A stretch of 20,359 nucleotides of DNA from the NCBI GenBank assembly GCA_037190175.1, contig JBBCJM010000054.1, positions 1 to 20,359 on the forward strand, read 5' to 3'. The DNA is from JBBCJM01 sp037190175. Lineage in GTDB: Bacteria > Pseudomonadota > Alphaproteobacteria > Rhodobacterales > Rhodobacteraceae. The notes beneath the pieces were generated by a model. That model made no database searches. It saw nothing but the letters and a program-made list of their open reading frames with translations, and was not told the origin of the DNA. Below, one piece after another: positions 7,049 through 13,666 of the stretch. The position numbers and the translations under genes were made by a program. Positions within the stretch are counted from its first letter, which is position 1, and each line of letters opens with the position of its first letter.

Positions 7049-7158
7049 GCCACGGTCATATCAAGCGACAGCCATTGCTATATCAAATTAAAGCCATTGC
7101 CATATCGAATGCGGGCCATTGCCATATCAAATGAGAGTCATTGCCATATCGAATGGAG
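7049..7158. repeat. Five tandem 22-bp direct repeats
   Basis: Uninterrupted 22-bp units start at 7049 (degenerate), 7071, 7093, 7115 and 7137. The consensus is close to GCCATTGCCATATC(A/G)AATG plus four variable bases. CATATC is kept in all copies except unit 1, which reads TATATC. The array begins 16 bp after the soxYZ stop. A 22-bp period places each unit on the same face of the helix (two turns). A multi-site operator or a variable-number repeat are both possible; an iteron function is not supported. Confidence 0.85.
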
Positions 7159-7182
7159 CCCTGCTTTCGCCTGATTTCCGCC

Positions 7183-7213
7183 TAACGACCTCTCGTTATA
7201 TTTCTATGGAAAT
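7183..7213. terminator. Two adjacent small hairpins, possible soxYZ transcript end
   Basis: TAACGA-CCTC-TCGTTA (7183-7198) is a perfect 6-bp stem with a 4-base loop. It is followed one base later by ATTTC-TATG-GAAAT (7200-7213), a 5-bp stem with a 4-base loop. The T-rich sequence TATATTTCT lies just after the first stem. The stems are short and AT-rich, so termination is weakly supported; binding sites for a regulator are an alternative. Confidence 0.3.
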
Positions 7214-7513
7214 AACCGAGAGCGCCGCTGTAGGCATCGTTATTCCCGCACGGCTATATCTGGGTTCGGAGTGCCCCCCGAGTCGGAGCGATATTGCAGC
7301 TGCTTCGGGCGGAAAACAGACGTTGCTGCATCTGCGAGATCGCATTTCTCCGGCACGGAGTCCGATTAATCCGATAACTCTACTTTTTATATTTGGAAAC
7401 AACTACTTGTCTTCAGGCTCCCGAAACCGATAGCGCTCACATCAGCGCGGAAACTCGCCTTTGCGGTCAGTTGGTTGGAAAGATTTTCCTTGTCTCAGCG
7501 GCTTCCCCGCCGC

Positions 7514-7562
7514 AGATTGATGCAATCTTCAACTGGCGCCAGGATTCAACTGGTCCGGACCA
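7514..7562. promoter_or_regulatory. Palindrome cluster upstream of the molybdenum hydroxylase operon
   Basis: Three dyads occur within 49 bp: AGATTG-ATG-CAATCT (7514-7528), CTGGCGCCAG (7533-7542) and TGGTCCGGACCA (7551-7562, a perfect 12-bp palindrome). The 9-mer TTCAACTGG is also repeated at 7528-7536 and 7545-7553. The cluster ends 60 bp before the start codon at 7623, the usual place for operators. No regulator gene is adjacent, so the cognate protein is unknown. Confidence 0.45.
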
Positions 7563-7622
7563 TGAGACAGGTCCGAAAACTCGGCTGGAGCAAGCTTTCA
7601 AGCTAGCGGGAGGAGCAAGTCG

Positions 7623-8084
7623 ATGAGCTTTACTTTAACTGTCAACGGTACCGACTATGAGGTCGATGTCGAGCCCGAGACCCCGCTGCTGTGGGTTTTG
7701 CGCGATACCATCGGCCTGACCGGCACGAAATACGGTTGCGGCGTCGCCGAATGCGGCGCCTGCACCGTCCATGTTGACGGCGTGGCGCAGAAGTCCTGCC
7801 AGATGAACGCCGCCGCTGCCACCGGACGCCAGGTCACCACGATCGAGGGTCTGTCGCCCGACCGCAGCCACCCGGTCCAGAAGGCCTGGATCGAGCATAC
7901 CGTCCCGCAGTGCGGCTACTGCCAGTCGGGCCAGATCATGTCGGCCGCCGCCCTGCTCTCCCGCACCCCGAATCCCACCGACAGCGAAATCAGCTCGGCC
8001 ATGGCCGGCAACCTGTGCCGCTGCGGTACCTATCAGGCGATCCGCGATGCGATCCACACCGCTGCTGAACTGAGCCGGACCTGA
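7623..8084 (+). CDS. 2Fe-2S subunit of an isoquinoline 1-oxidoreductase-type molybdenum hydroxylase
   Basis: Small electron-transfer subunit (153 residues) of a xanthine dehydrogenase-family enzyme. The N-terminal plant-ferredoxin-type cluster is bound by Cys39, Cys44, Cys47 and Cys59 (GCGVAECGACTVHVDG). The C-terminal helical domain binds the second cluster through Cys97, Cys100, Cys132 and Cys134 (CGYCQSG and NLCRCGTY). The length is normal for IorA-like proteins. It has no signal peptide of its own, so it would be co-exported with the Tat-tagged large subunit. AGGAG upstream supports the ATG at 7623. The large-subunit gene follows after 11 bp. No FAD subunit gene is present, which matches the two-subunit Ior layout. 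Confidence 0.93.
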   Translation: MSFTLTVNGTDYEVDVEPETPLLWVLRDTIGLTGTKYGCGVAECGACTVHVDGVAQKSCQMNAAAATGRQVTTIEGLSPDRSHPVQKAWIEHTVPQCGYCQSGQIMSAAALLSRTPNPTDSEISSAMAGNLCRCGTYQAIRDAIHTAAELSRT

Positions 8085-8095
8085 GGGAGGGGCAG

Positions 8096-10270
8096 ATGAC
8101 CAAACTGGAGATTTCACGCCGGTCGTTCATCCGCACCGCGCTCGCTGCAGGCGGCGGCATGATGCTGGGCTTCAGCATTCCCGGCCTGCCGAAGGCAAAC
8201 GCCGCGACGGCCGAGGGCAAGGCCTGGCTTGACGAGGGCACCAATACCGAAATCAACGCCTGGCTGACCATCGGCACCGACGGTGTCGTGACCATCCGTT
8301 GCCCGCATACCGAGATGGGGCAGGGCGGCATGACTTCGGTGGCGATGATGATCGCCGAAGAACTCGACACGCCCTGGGAAAACATCAGGGTGGTGATGGC
8401 CTCGGCCAACCGCCATGTCACCCAGGGCGAGGCCTACGTCGATATGTCGACCGGTGGTTCGAACCTGGTCCGCAACCGCCATCCGCACATCATGCAGGCC
8501 GGCGCTTCGGCGCGCGAACGGCTGAAGGAAGCAGCGGCGCAGGCCTGGGGTGTCGACCGCGCGGCGGTCGTGGCCAAGCAGGGCGTCCTGACCTCGGGCG
8601 ACAAGACCGGCACCTATGGCGAGTTCGCCACCGCGGCTGCCGGCGTGACGCTGACCGAAGAGCCGGCGATCAAGGCCTATGGCGACTGGTGGCTGGCCGG
8701 CACTCCGGTGAAGCGGCTGGAGGTGCCGACCAAGGTGGATGGCAGCGCCGTCTATCCGATCGACGTCCAGGTCGAGGGCATGGTCTATGCGGCCGTGAAG
8801 TGCTCGCCGGTTCCGGGCGGTATCCTGAAAAGCTACAACTTCGACGTGATCAAGGACCGCCCCGGCATCATCGCCGCGGTCGAACTGCCGCAGACCGCGA
8901 CGGCGCTTGCCAACGCCGCCCTGCGGAGCGGCGTCGCGGTGGTGGCCGACAGCTACTATCGGGCCAAGACCGCGCTGGCGCTGATGCCCATCGAGTGGGA
9001 CCTCGGCCCCGGAGCCGACAACAGCACTGCCAAGATGGAGGCGCTGGCGCAGGACCTGCTCGGCCAGGACGCGCAGCAGGTGGAGGAAGTGCGCGGCGAT
9101 CCGCGCCCGATCCTCGCTTCCGCGACCAAGCTGGTGACTGGTGACTACCACCGCCCCTACGAGTGCCACGTCACGATGAGCCCGCCCGCGGCCGTCGCCG
9201 ACGTGAAGCCGGACCGGGTGGACATCTGGAGCTTCACCCAGAACGTGGCGGCGACGCTGCTTCTGGCCGCCGACCAGGCAGGCCGCGATCCGAAGGATGT
9301 CTATTGCCACGCCACCTATCAGGGCGGCGCGTTCGGCAACGGCAACGCGACCGACGTGGCGCGCCAGGCGGTGGAAATCTCCAAGCAGCTCGGCCGTCCG
9401 GTGAAGGTGATCTGGGCGCGCGAGGACGACATCCTGCAAGCCCGCAGCCGTCCGCCGATCTGGGCGCGGTTCCAGGCCGAGATCGGTGACGACGGGCTGC
9501 CGACGGCGATGCTGGCCCGCGCGGTGGGTGAGTCGGTGAACCCCGGCTATGCCGACCGCAACATTGCCAACGTCCCCTATCAGGTGCCGAACTTCCGCTA
9601 CGAGCGCCACGCGGTGCCGTCGAATATTCCGGTGGGTCCGAACCGGGCTCCGGGTGCCAACAACAACGTCTTCACGATCGAGCAGTTCGTCGACGAGATG
9701 GCGCTGGCCGGTGGCTGGGATCCGCTGGAATGGCGGATCAAGATGACCGAGGGCAACGAGCCCTGGCAGCGCGTGCTTGCCAAGGTCAAGGAGGTCAGCG
9801 GCTGGACCACCGACATGCCCAGGGGCCAGGGCATGGGTCTTGCCATCGCCGAGGATCACGGTTCGATCGTGGCGGTGGTGGCGACGGTCGAGGTGTCGCG
9901 GCGCGGCAACCTGTTCATCGACAAGATCCAGGTCGTCACCAACTGCGGCTACGTGCTGAACCCGCGCGGCGCCCACGAGCAGAACTTCAGTTCCGTGGTC
10001 TGGGAGCTGAGCCATGCCCTCTATGGCGGTCTGAACCTGCAGAACGGCCGTTTCACGAACGTCAACTTCGACACCTACAAGCTGATGCGTCTGCCCGACG
10101 CGCCGCTGGTCGAAACGGTGTTCGCCAACTCGGAGAACGGCTGGTGGGGCGGCATGGGCGAGCCCGCGGCTCCGCCCACCCCGCCGGCGGTCGCCAACGC
10201 GATCTACTTTGCCACCGGCAAGCGGGTCCGCACCACTCCGATCCTGCGCGAGGATCTGAGCTGGACCTGA
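8096..10270 (+). CDS. Tat-exported molybdopterin-binding subunit, isoquinoline 1-oxidoreductase type
   Basis: Catalytic subunit (724 residues) of a periplasmic molybdenum hydroxylase, which hydroxylates an aldehyde or N-heterocycle using water. A Tat signal is present (ISRRSFIRTAL, 6-16). Mo-cofactor elements in order are HTEMGQGG (71-78), ATYQGGAFGNGN, the GPNRAPGANNNVFTIEQFVDE segment, and GMGEPAAPP, where Glu689 is the expected catalytic base. The family includes IorB and the aldehyde or nicotinate dehydrogenases of acetic acid bacteria and pseudomonads. Many of these also have a multi-haem cytochrome subunit, but none is encoded next to this pair. The start has GGGAGGGG upstream. The natural substrate and the electron acceptor cannot be told from sequence. 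Two strong hairpins follow the gene, so the operon appears to have only two genes. Confidence 0.93.
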   Translation: MTKLEISRRSFIRTALAAGGGMMLGFSIPGLPKANAATAEGKAWLDEGTNTEINAWLTIGTDGVVTIRCPHTEMGQGGMTSVAMMIAEELDTPWENIRVVMASANRHVTQGEAYVDMSTGGSNLVRNRHPHIMQAGASARERLKEAAAQAWGVDRAAVVAKQGVLTSGDKTGTYGEFATAAAGVTLTEEPAIKAYGDWWLAGTPVKRLEVPTKVDGSAVYPIDVQVEGMVYAAVKCSPVPGGILKSYNFDVIKDRPGIIAAVELPQTATALANAALRSGVAVVADSYYRAKTALALMPIEWDLGPGADNSTAKMEALAQDLLGQDAQQVEEVRGDPRPILASATKLVTGDYHRPYECHVTMSPPAAVADVKPDRVDIWSFTQNVAATLLLAADQAGRDPKDVYCHATYQGGAFGNGNATDVARQAVEISKQLGRPVKVIWAREDDILQARSRPPIWARFQAEIGDDGLPTAMLARAVGESVNPGYADRNIANVPYQVPNFRYERHAVPSNIPVGPNRAPGANNNVFTIEQFVDEMALAGGWDPLEWRIKMTEGNEPWQRVLAKVKEVSGWTTDMPRGQGMGLAIAEDHGSIVAVVATVEVSRRGNLFIDKIQVVTNCGYVLNPRGAHEQNFSSVVWELSHALYGGLNLQNGRFTNVNFDTYKLMRLPDAPLVETVFANSENGWWGGMGEPAAPPTPPAVANAIYFATGKRVRTTPILREDLSWT

Positions 10271-10281
10271 CCTGATTCACG

Positions 10282-10311
10282 GGTCCGGCCGGGTCCTGCA
10301 CCGGCCGGACC
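10282..10311 (+). terminator. Strong hairpin after the molybdenum hydroxylase operon
   Basis: GGTCCGGCCGG (10282-10292) and CCGGCCGGACC (10301-10311) form a perfect 11-bp stem with an 8-base loop, 11 bp after the stop codon. No U-tract follows, as is common in GC-rich genomes, so it may terminate transcription or protect the 3' end. Confidence 0.65.
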
Positions 10312-10320
10312 GAATACCAG

Positions 10321-10350
10321 CATCCGGAAGCGCGAGAGCGTTTCCGGATG
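10321..10350. terminator. Second hairpin after the molybdenum hydroxylase operon
   Basis: CATCCGGAA (10321-10329) pairs with TTCCGGATG (10342-10350), and the loop closes further by a G-U and two G-C pairs. It lies 9 bp after the first hairpin and is followed by TATGTTTG. It could back up termination for the plus-strand operon, or end transcription of the decayed minus-strand gene beside it. Confidence 0.5.
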
Positions 10351-10720
10351 TATGTTTGCAGCCATCTGCCTGTCGTGACCAGCGCCCCGCATTCGCACGG
10401 CACCACCTCCTGCCCGCCCGGGGCCGGCATCGGATCGGTCAGCGGATAGCCCAGTTCGACGGCCTGCGGCAGCCAGGCGCGGTGGAAGCCGCCCCGGACG
10501 GCGACCGCGCCGGACCCGAAGCCCCAGAGGATCGCCCCGCGTTCGAAGCGGTTCATCCGCGCCGTCGTCCGGCGCCACCATCTCGGCACCCGGCAGCGAC
10601 AGCGCCTCGATCTCGCCAATCGTGAAGGCGCGGCCGCCCCGGGGTTTTCGAGCACGCAAGCCCGGCGCTCGGCAGCGACAGCGCTTCGACCTCGCCAATT
10701 GTAAGTGCGCTGCTGAACGC
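10345..10720 (-). pseudogene. Decayed LGFP-repeat protein remnant with internal duplication
   Basis: Read on the minus strand, this gap encodes pieces of a protein in three different frames. The clearest piece starts near 10556. It reads FERGAILWGFGSGAVAV, then ELGYPLTD, a good match to the LGFP repeat found in cell-envelope and lysin-like proteins. Upstream of it are two copies of a peptide in other frames: TIGEVEALSLPSAG (near 10705-10663) and TIGEIEALSLPGAEM (near 10626-10582). The frames do not join, no start codon with a ribosome site is evident, and the LGFP frame has no stop before it enters the antisense of the hydroxylase gene. I read it as a broken gene; sequencing error is unlikely to explain all the breaks. 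Confidence 0.55.
10588..10708. repeat. Imperfect direct duplication of about 40 bp, 79 bp apart
   Basis: The segments at about 10588-10629 and 10669-10708 share CGGCAGCGACAGCG (10591 and 10670) followed by CTCGCCAAT in both. The offset of 79 bp is not a multiple of three and explains why the repeated peptide appears in two frames. Confidence 0.7.
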
Positions 10721-10743
10721 AATGCATCTCGGCGGGTCGTGCC

Positions 10744-11352
10744 TCAGCGTGGTCCGACCCGCCTGCGCCACCCCCAGACGTCCGCCACGACGGCAAGGGT
10801 CGCTGCAAGGACCAGCATGCAAAGCGCCATCTTGGACGCCGTCTCCATCGTGCCCTCGATCAGCAGGGCATGAACCGCGCTGCCCGCCACGATCACCCCT
10901 GCCAGGGAGGTGTGGGCGATGCGCCAGGTGCGGGGCGGCAGGCGCAGCCGCCGCCGGAGTGCGGCCAGCACCGCGGTGGCGAAAAGTGCCCACATGGCGA
11001 TGACGCCCCAGGCGGAGAACGGCGTGGGCGACCGGAAGAGAAGCGCGTCGATCACGTCCGGCGGGCTGGTGATCCACAGGCCGGCGACGTGGATCGCCAC
11101 CGCCAGGACCAGCACGACCCCGACCGCGCGATGGACCCGTCTCCCGCGGAGCACGGGCAGCCCGGGCAAGTATCCGCCCGCCAGCAGGGGCTGGACCAGC
11201 ATGAGGTAAAGCCCGACCACTCCGGCGAAGCAGGCCAGGATGTAGATCGGGCCGCGCCAGGCCAGAAGCGGGCTCGACGCGGCCCCGACGACCGGCACGA
11301 CAAGCGCGGCCCCCACCGCCGCCCAGATCAAGGTCCTGCGGGCCGGGCTCAT
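10744..11352 (-). CDS. Ferric-reductase-like di-haem b transmembrane protein
   Basis: A 202-residue integral membrane protein with about six hydrophobic segments and the ferric reductase-like/YedZ-type haem ligand pattern. His74 and His88 (HRAVGVVLVLAVAIH) and His147 and His161 (HTSLAGVIVAGSAVH) are each 14 residues apart, which is the classical spacing for two stacked b haems. It has no FAD/NAD-binding domain, so it would pass electrons across the membrane between partners encoded elsewhere. The ATG at 11352 is preceded by GGAAG very close to the start, so initiation may depend on the upstream gene. It lies 16 bp downstream of the Tat-exported dioxygenase-like gene in the same direction. An electron-delivery partnership with that gene is an inference from this arrangement. 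Confidence 0.82.
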   Translation of the reverse strand: MSPARRTLIWAAVGAALVVPVVGAASSPLLAWRGPIYILACFAGVVGLYLMLVQPLLAGGYLPGLPVLRGRRVHRAVGVVLVLAVAIHVAGLWITSPPDVIDALLFRSPTPFSAWGVIAMWALFATAVLAALRRRLRLPPRTWRIAHTSLAGVIVAGSAVHALLIEGTMETASKMALCMLVLAATLAVVADVWGWRRRVGPR

Positions 11353-11368
11353 CTTCCGGGCGCCAGGG

Positions 11369-11857
11369 TCACGCCGGTTGCAGGACGAAATGCGCCTCCA
11401 GGCTGGTGTCCCGCGCGCTCGACATGACCGGCCGGAGGAAGACGGCCTCGAACTCGTCGCCGTCGTAGGCGAGATGGCCATGCGGCTGGCCGAAGGCGGG
11501 GACGATCTGCGGCATTTCCAGGCGGAACACTCCGTTCCTGTCCGTCAGCGTGGCCCCGTGGCTGTGCGGATCGCGCTCGTGTCCCTCGGTCGTGTGGGCC
11601 CAGATCTGGATGCGCTGGCCGGCCAGTGGGGCGCCATCGCCCGCGCGGCGAACCGTGCCGGACATCCAGAAACCCCCGCCACCGATCCGCTCCACGACCG
11701 GCGCCCCGGGCAGGTAGTTGTTCGCGCCGCCCCGCATCGAACGGGTCGGTGCAAGGCCCTGCGCCCGGGCGGGGACAAGAAGGCCGGCAACGCCGGTCAG
11801 CGCCAGCGCCCCGCCGGCAACGAGCAGGGTACGGCGGTCGAACTGTGCGGCACTCAT
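11369..11857 (-). CDS. Tat-exported intradiol ring-cleavage dioxygenase-like protein
   Basis: A 162-residue periplasmic protein with a Tat signal (FDRRTLLVAGG, 6-16) and a beta-barrel core resembling intradiol (catechol/protocatechuate) dioxygenases. Family elements seen are NNYLPGAP (Tyr48, a candidate iron ligand), LAGQRIQIWAHTTEG, and PHGH (125-128), which gives the paired histidine ligands. The second tyrosine ligand, normally in a GxY motif after the IW strand, appears to be replaced by the His-rich stretch GHERDPHSHG (92-101). Iron binding or substrate use may therefore differ from classical enzymes. AGGAGAA upstream fixes the ATG at 11857. It sits just upstream of the ferric-reductase-like membrane gene. 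The roughly 220 bp between it and the broken regulator shows nothing recognisable apart from its own promoter space. Confidence 0.78.
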   Translation of the reverse strand: MSAAQFDRRTLLVAGGALALTGVAGLLVPARAQGLAPTRSMRGGANNYLPGAPVVERIGGGGFWMSGTVRRAGDGAPLAGQRIQIWAHTTEGHERDPHSHGATLTDRNGVFRLEMPQIVPAFGQPHGHLAYDGDEFEAVFLRPVMSSARDTSLEAHFVLQPA

Positions 11858-12078
11858 GGGGTTCTCCTGCGCAGGGGTAGGCCGATGCAACGGCGCCACT
11901 CGGAGTTCGCCCGATCATAGCGCGCCTTGGAGTGCGGACCAACCGGCGCAGCCATCGCGCGCGATAAACCGGCACCACGGTTTCGTGATGATGCGAGGCC
12001 AGGCATCCAGCCAGTCCCGTCGCCTTGCCTGGAAGGTCCGGTTCGGCTGCAAACGCAAAGTCGAAGCCGCATTCCCCT

Positions 12079-12389
12079 TCAGCGCCGCTTGGCGGTGGCA
12101 GTCCCGAGCGCCGCGATCTGGATCGCGAGCAGGTCGACGACGTCGTCCGGCAGGTTCCCCGGGGTCGTTGCAACGCGGTCGAGCGTTGTCTGGCGGGGAT
12201 CGCGGACGGATGGTTCGGCGACGCCCAGCAGCACATCCGGCGTGGTGCCCAGGGACTTCGCGATCCGCACCAGGGTGCCCAGGTCAGGTTCCCGCACCGC
12301 TGGACATAGTGGCCACAGCGCCGCTCGCTCAGGCCGCTCCGCCTGGCGGCCTCGGCGTAACCCGCGAACGGGTCGCGGAGCCACCTCAT
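12079..12389 (-). pseudogene. XRE-type helix-turn-helix regulator disrupted by a frameshift
   Basis: The first part, from an ATG at 12389, reads GYAEAARRSGLSERRCGHYVQ, a typical XRE helix-turn-helix start. The second part continues in another frame as VREPDLGTLVRIAKSLGTTPDVLLG and ends at 12079. The two halves join seamlessly if about one base is restored near 12296-12304, inside the recognition region. As written, neither frame makes an intact regulator. Possible explanations are a true inactivating frameshift, a sequencing error, or programmed frameshifting, for which no slippery site is obvious. Its normal target could be the adjacent dioxygenase/ferric-reductase pair, but that is a guess. 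The upstream 12397-12440 segment is AT-rich and is probably its promoter. Confidence 0.72.
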
Positions 12390-12484
12390 TCGCCATATAT
12401 CGTGATTTTTCTGAGTATTTTACATACCAAGGCCATGCCCGCCATATGCGTTGCCACGGGCTCGGGGCGCCCCTTGTGCAGGGG

Positions 12485-13510
12485 TCAGCCGATCACGCGG
12501 GCCAGCAGGTCCTGCCAGTTGCGCCAGCAGATGCGCTGGATGAGGTCCTCGCCGAACCCCGCCTCGCGCATGGCGCCGACCAGGGCTTGCAGTCCCGCGG
12601 CGTCGCGGATCGGCGCGGGCACCAGGGCCCCGTCGAAATCCGAGCCGATGGCGACGCCGGCTTCGCCCAGCCTCTCGACCAGATGCGCCAGATGCCGGGT
12701 CATCACCGAAAGCGGCATGTCGGCATCCCTGGCCCCGTCCCCGCGCAGGAAGGCGCAGGAAAAGTTCAGCCCCACCAGCCCCCCGGACTCCGCGATGGCG
12801 GAAAGCTGCGGCTCGGTCAGGTTGCGGCTCTGCGCGCAGAGCGCATGGACATTGGAATGCGTCGCCACCAGCGGTTGCGAGGTCTGCCGCGCCACGTCCC
12901 AGAACCCGGCCTCGTTCAGATGGCTGAGATCGACCAGGATCCGCAGCCGCTCGCATCCCGCCACCAGCCGCTTGCCGGCCTCGGTCAGGCCCGGGCCGGT
13001 ATCGGGGCCGGAGGGATACAGGAACGGCACCCCGTGCCCGAAGATGTTGGGCCGCGACCAGACCGGGCCCAGACTGCGCAGCCCGGCGGCGTGCAGCACC
13101 TCCAGCTCGGCGAGGTCGGGGCCGATGCCCTCCGCTCCCTCGAGATGCATCACCGCGGCGATGGCCCCGGCGGCGCGGGCGGCGGCGATCCCGGCCACAT
13201 CGGTGCAAAGCCGGATCGCGTCGGGACGGGCGCGGGTCAGGCGCAAGAGGATCGCCGCCATCTGCAGGGTCGCGGCACGGGCATGGCCGGCCTCGACCGG
13301 CGCGCATCGCAGCTGGCCGTCGGTATCGGCCGGATCGGGCACATAGATCGCGAACATCCCGCCGGCAAAGCCGCCGGCCCGGCATTTCGCCAGGTCCAGC
13401 GCCCCGTCGCGCCCGGTGACGAAGGCATCCCCCGCATGGTCGCCGGCCCGGAACAGGTGCAGGATCAGGTCGTTATGGCCGTCGAAGACCGGGACCGGGG
13501 GCGTCGTCAT
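12485..13510 (-). CDS. Zinc dipeptidase, peptidase family M19 (renal dipeptidase type)
   Basis: A 341-residue cytoplasmic enzyme that would hydrolyse dipeptides (family members cleave Cys-Gly, L-Ala-D-amino acids and similar). Binuclear zinc ligands of the M19 family are visible: HND (His12 and Asp14), the bridging Glu in MHLEGAEG, His in DLSHLNEAGF and in ATHSNVHAL, and Asp in IGSDFDG. The TIM-barrel length is normal. The start at 13510 is chosen for GAGG upstream and because the family conserves the short N-terminus before FDGHND. It is divergent from the peptide ABC importer, sharing a 156-bp promoter region. It most likely processes the imported peptides, for example Cys-Gly left after gamma-glutamyltransferase action. 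Confidence 0.92.
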   Translation of the reverse strand: MTTPPVPVFDGHNDLILHLFRAGDHAGDAFVTGRDGALDLAKCRAGGFAGGMFAIYVPDPADTDGQLRCAPVEAGHARAATLQMAAILLRLTRARPDAIRLCTDVAGIAAARAAGAIAAVMHLEGAEGIGPDLAELEVLHAAGLRSLGPVWSRPNIFGHGVPFLYPSGPDTGPGLTEAGKRLVAGCERLRILVDLSHLNEAGFWDVARQTSQPLVATHSNVHALCAQSRNLTEPQLSAIAESGGLVGLNFSCAFLRGDGARDADMPLSVMTRHLAHLVERLGEAGVAIGSDFDGALVPAPIRDAAGLQALVGAMREAGFGEDLIQRICWRNWQDLLARVIG

Positions 13511-13666
13511 GAAGAACCTCGCAGGTGACCGGCGCGACCCTGGAAAAGAACGAACCGCTTGACAAGTCCCCGCCGAAGCGACCCCCTTCCATGATGGACG
13601 GCGCGACGCCGAAAATCGGCCCGCTTTCCCCATGACGCCGCAAAGAAGCCAACACGGGAGTTTTCC
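13511..13666. promoter_or_regulatory. Divergent promoter region, dipeptidase / peptide importer
   Basis: This 156-bp gap holds promoters for both directions. TTGACA at 13559-13564 is a perfect -35 hexamer reading toward the importer, but no close -10 match follows at 16-18 bp. GGGAG at 13656-13660 is the ribosome site of the binding-protein gene. Confidence 0.4.

Larger units (their letters stand above)
7159..7622. other. Gene-free, relatively AT-rich spacer before the molybdenum hydroxylase
   Basis: This stretch is visibly less GC-rich than the rest of the window (for example 7370-7400 around TTTTTATATTTGG) and contains no convincing gene. The longest frames have no family resemblance. It holds the small hairpins at 7183-7213, a GGAAA/TTTCC dyad at 7477-7489 and the palindrome cluster at 7514-7562. 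The lower GC and the lack of coding potential suggest an acquired or regulatory segment. Confidence 0.5.

Noticed and set aside
7049..7158. Reading the 22-bp repeats as plasmid iterons or a CRISPR array
   Set aside because: There is no replication initiator gene or clear AT-rich origin with DnaA boxes, and the units are contiguous with no spacers, so neither an origin nor CRISPR is supported.
7119..7433. A possible 104-residue gene in the spacer
   Set aside because: It starts inside the 22-bp repeat array, has no ribosome site and shows no recognisable features.
8114..10015. A 633-codon open frame on the minus strand
   Set aside because: It is antisense to the molybdenum subunit gene, which carries all expected motifs.
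10744..11481. A longer start for the ferric-reductase-like gene at 11481
   Set aside because: The extension would overlap the end of the dioxygenase-like gene and adds a non-hydrophobic, low-complexity leader; the start at 11352 begins directly before the first membrane segment.
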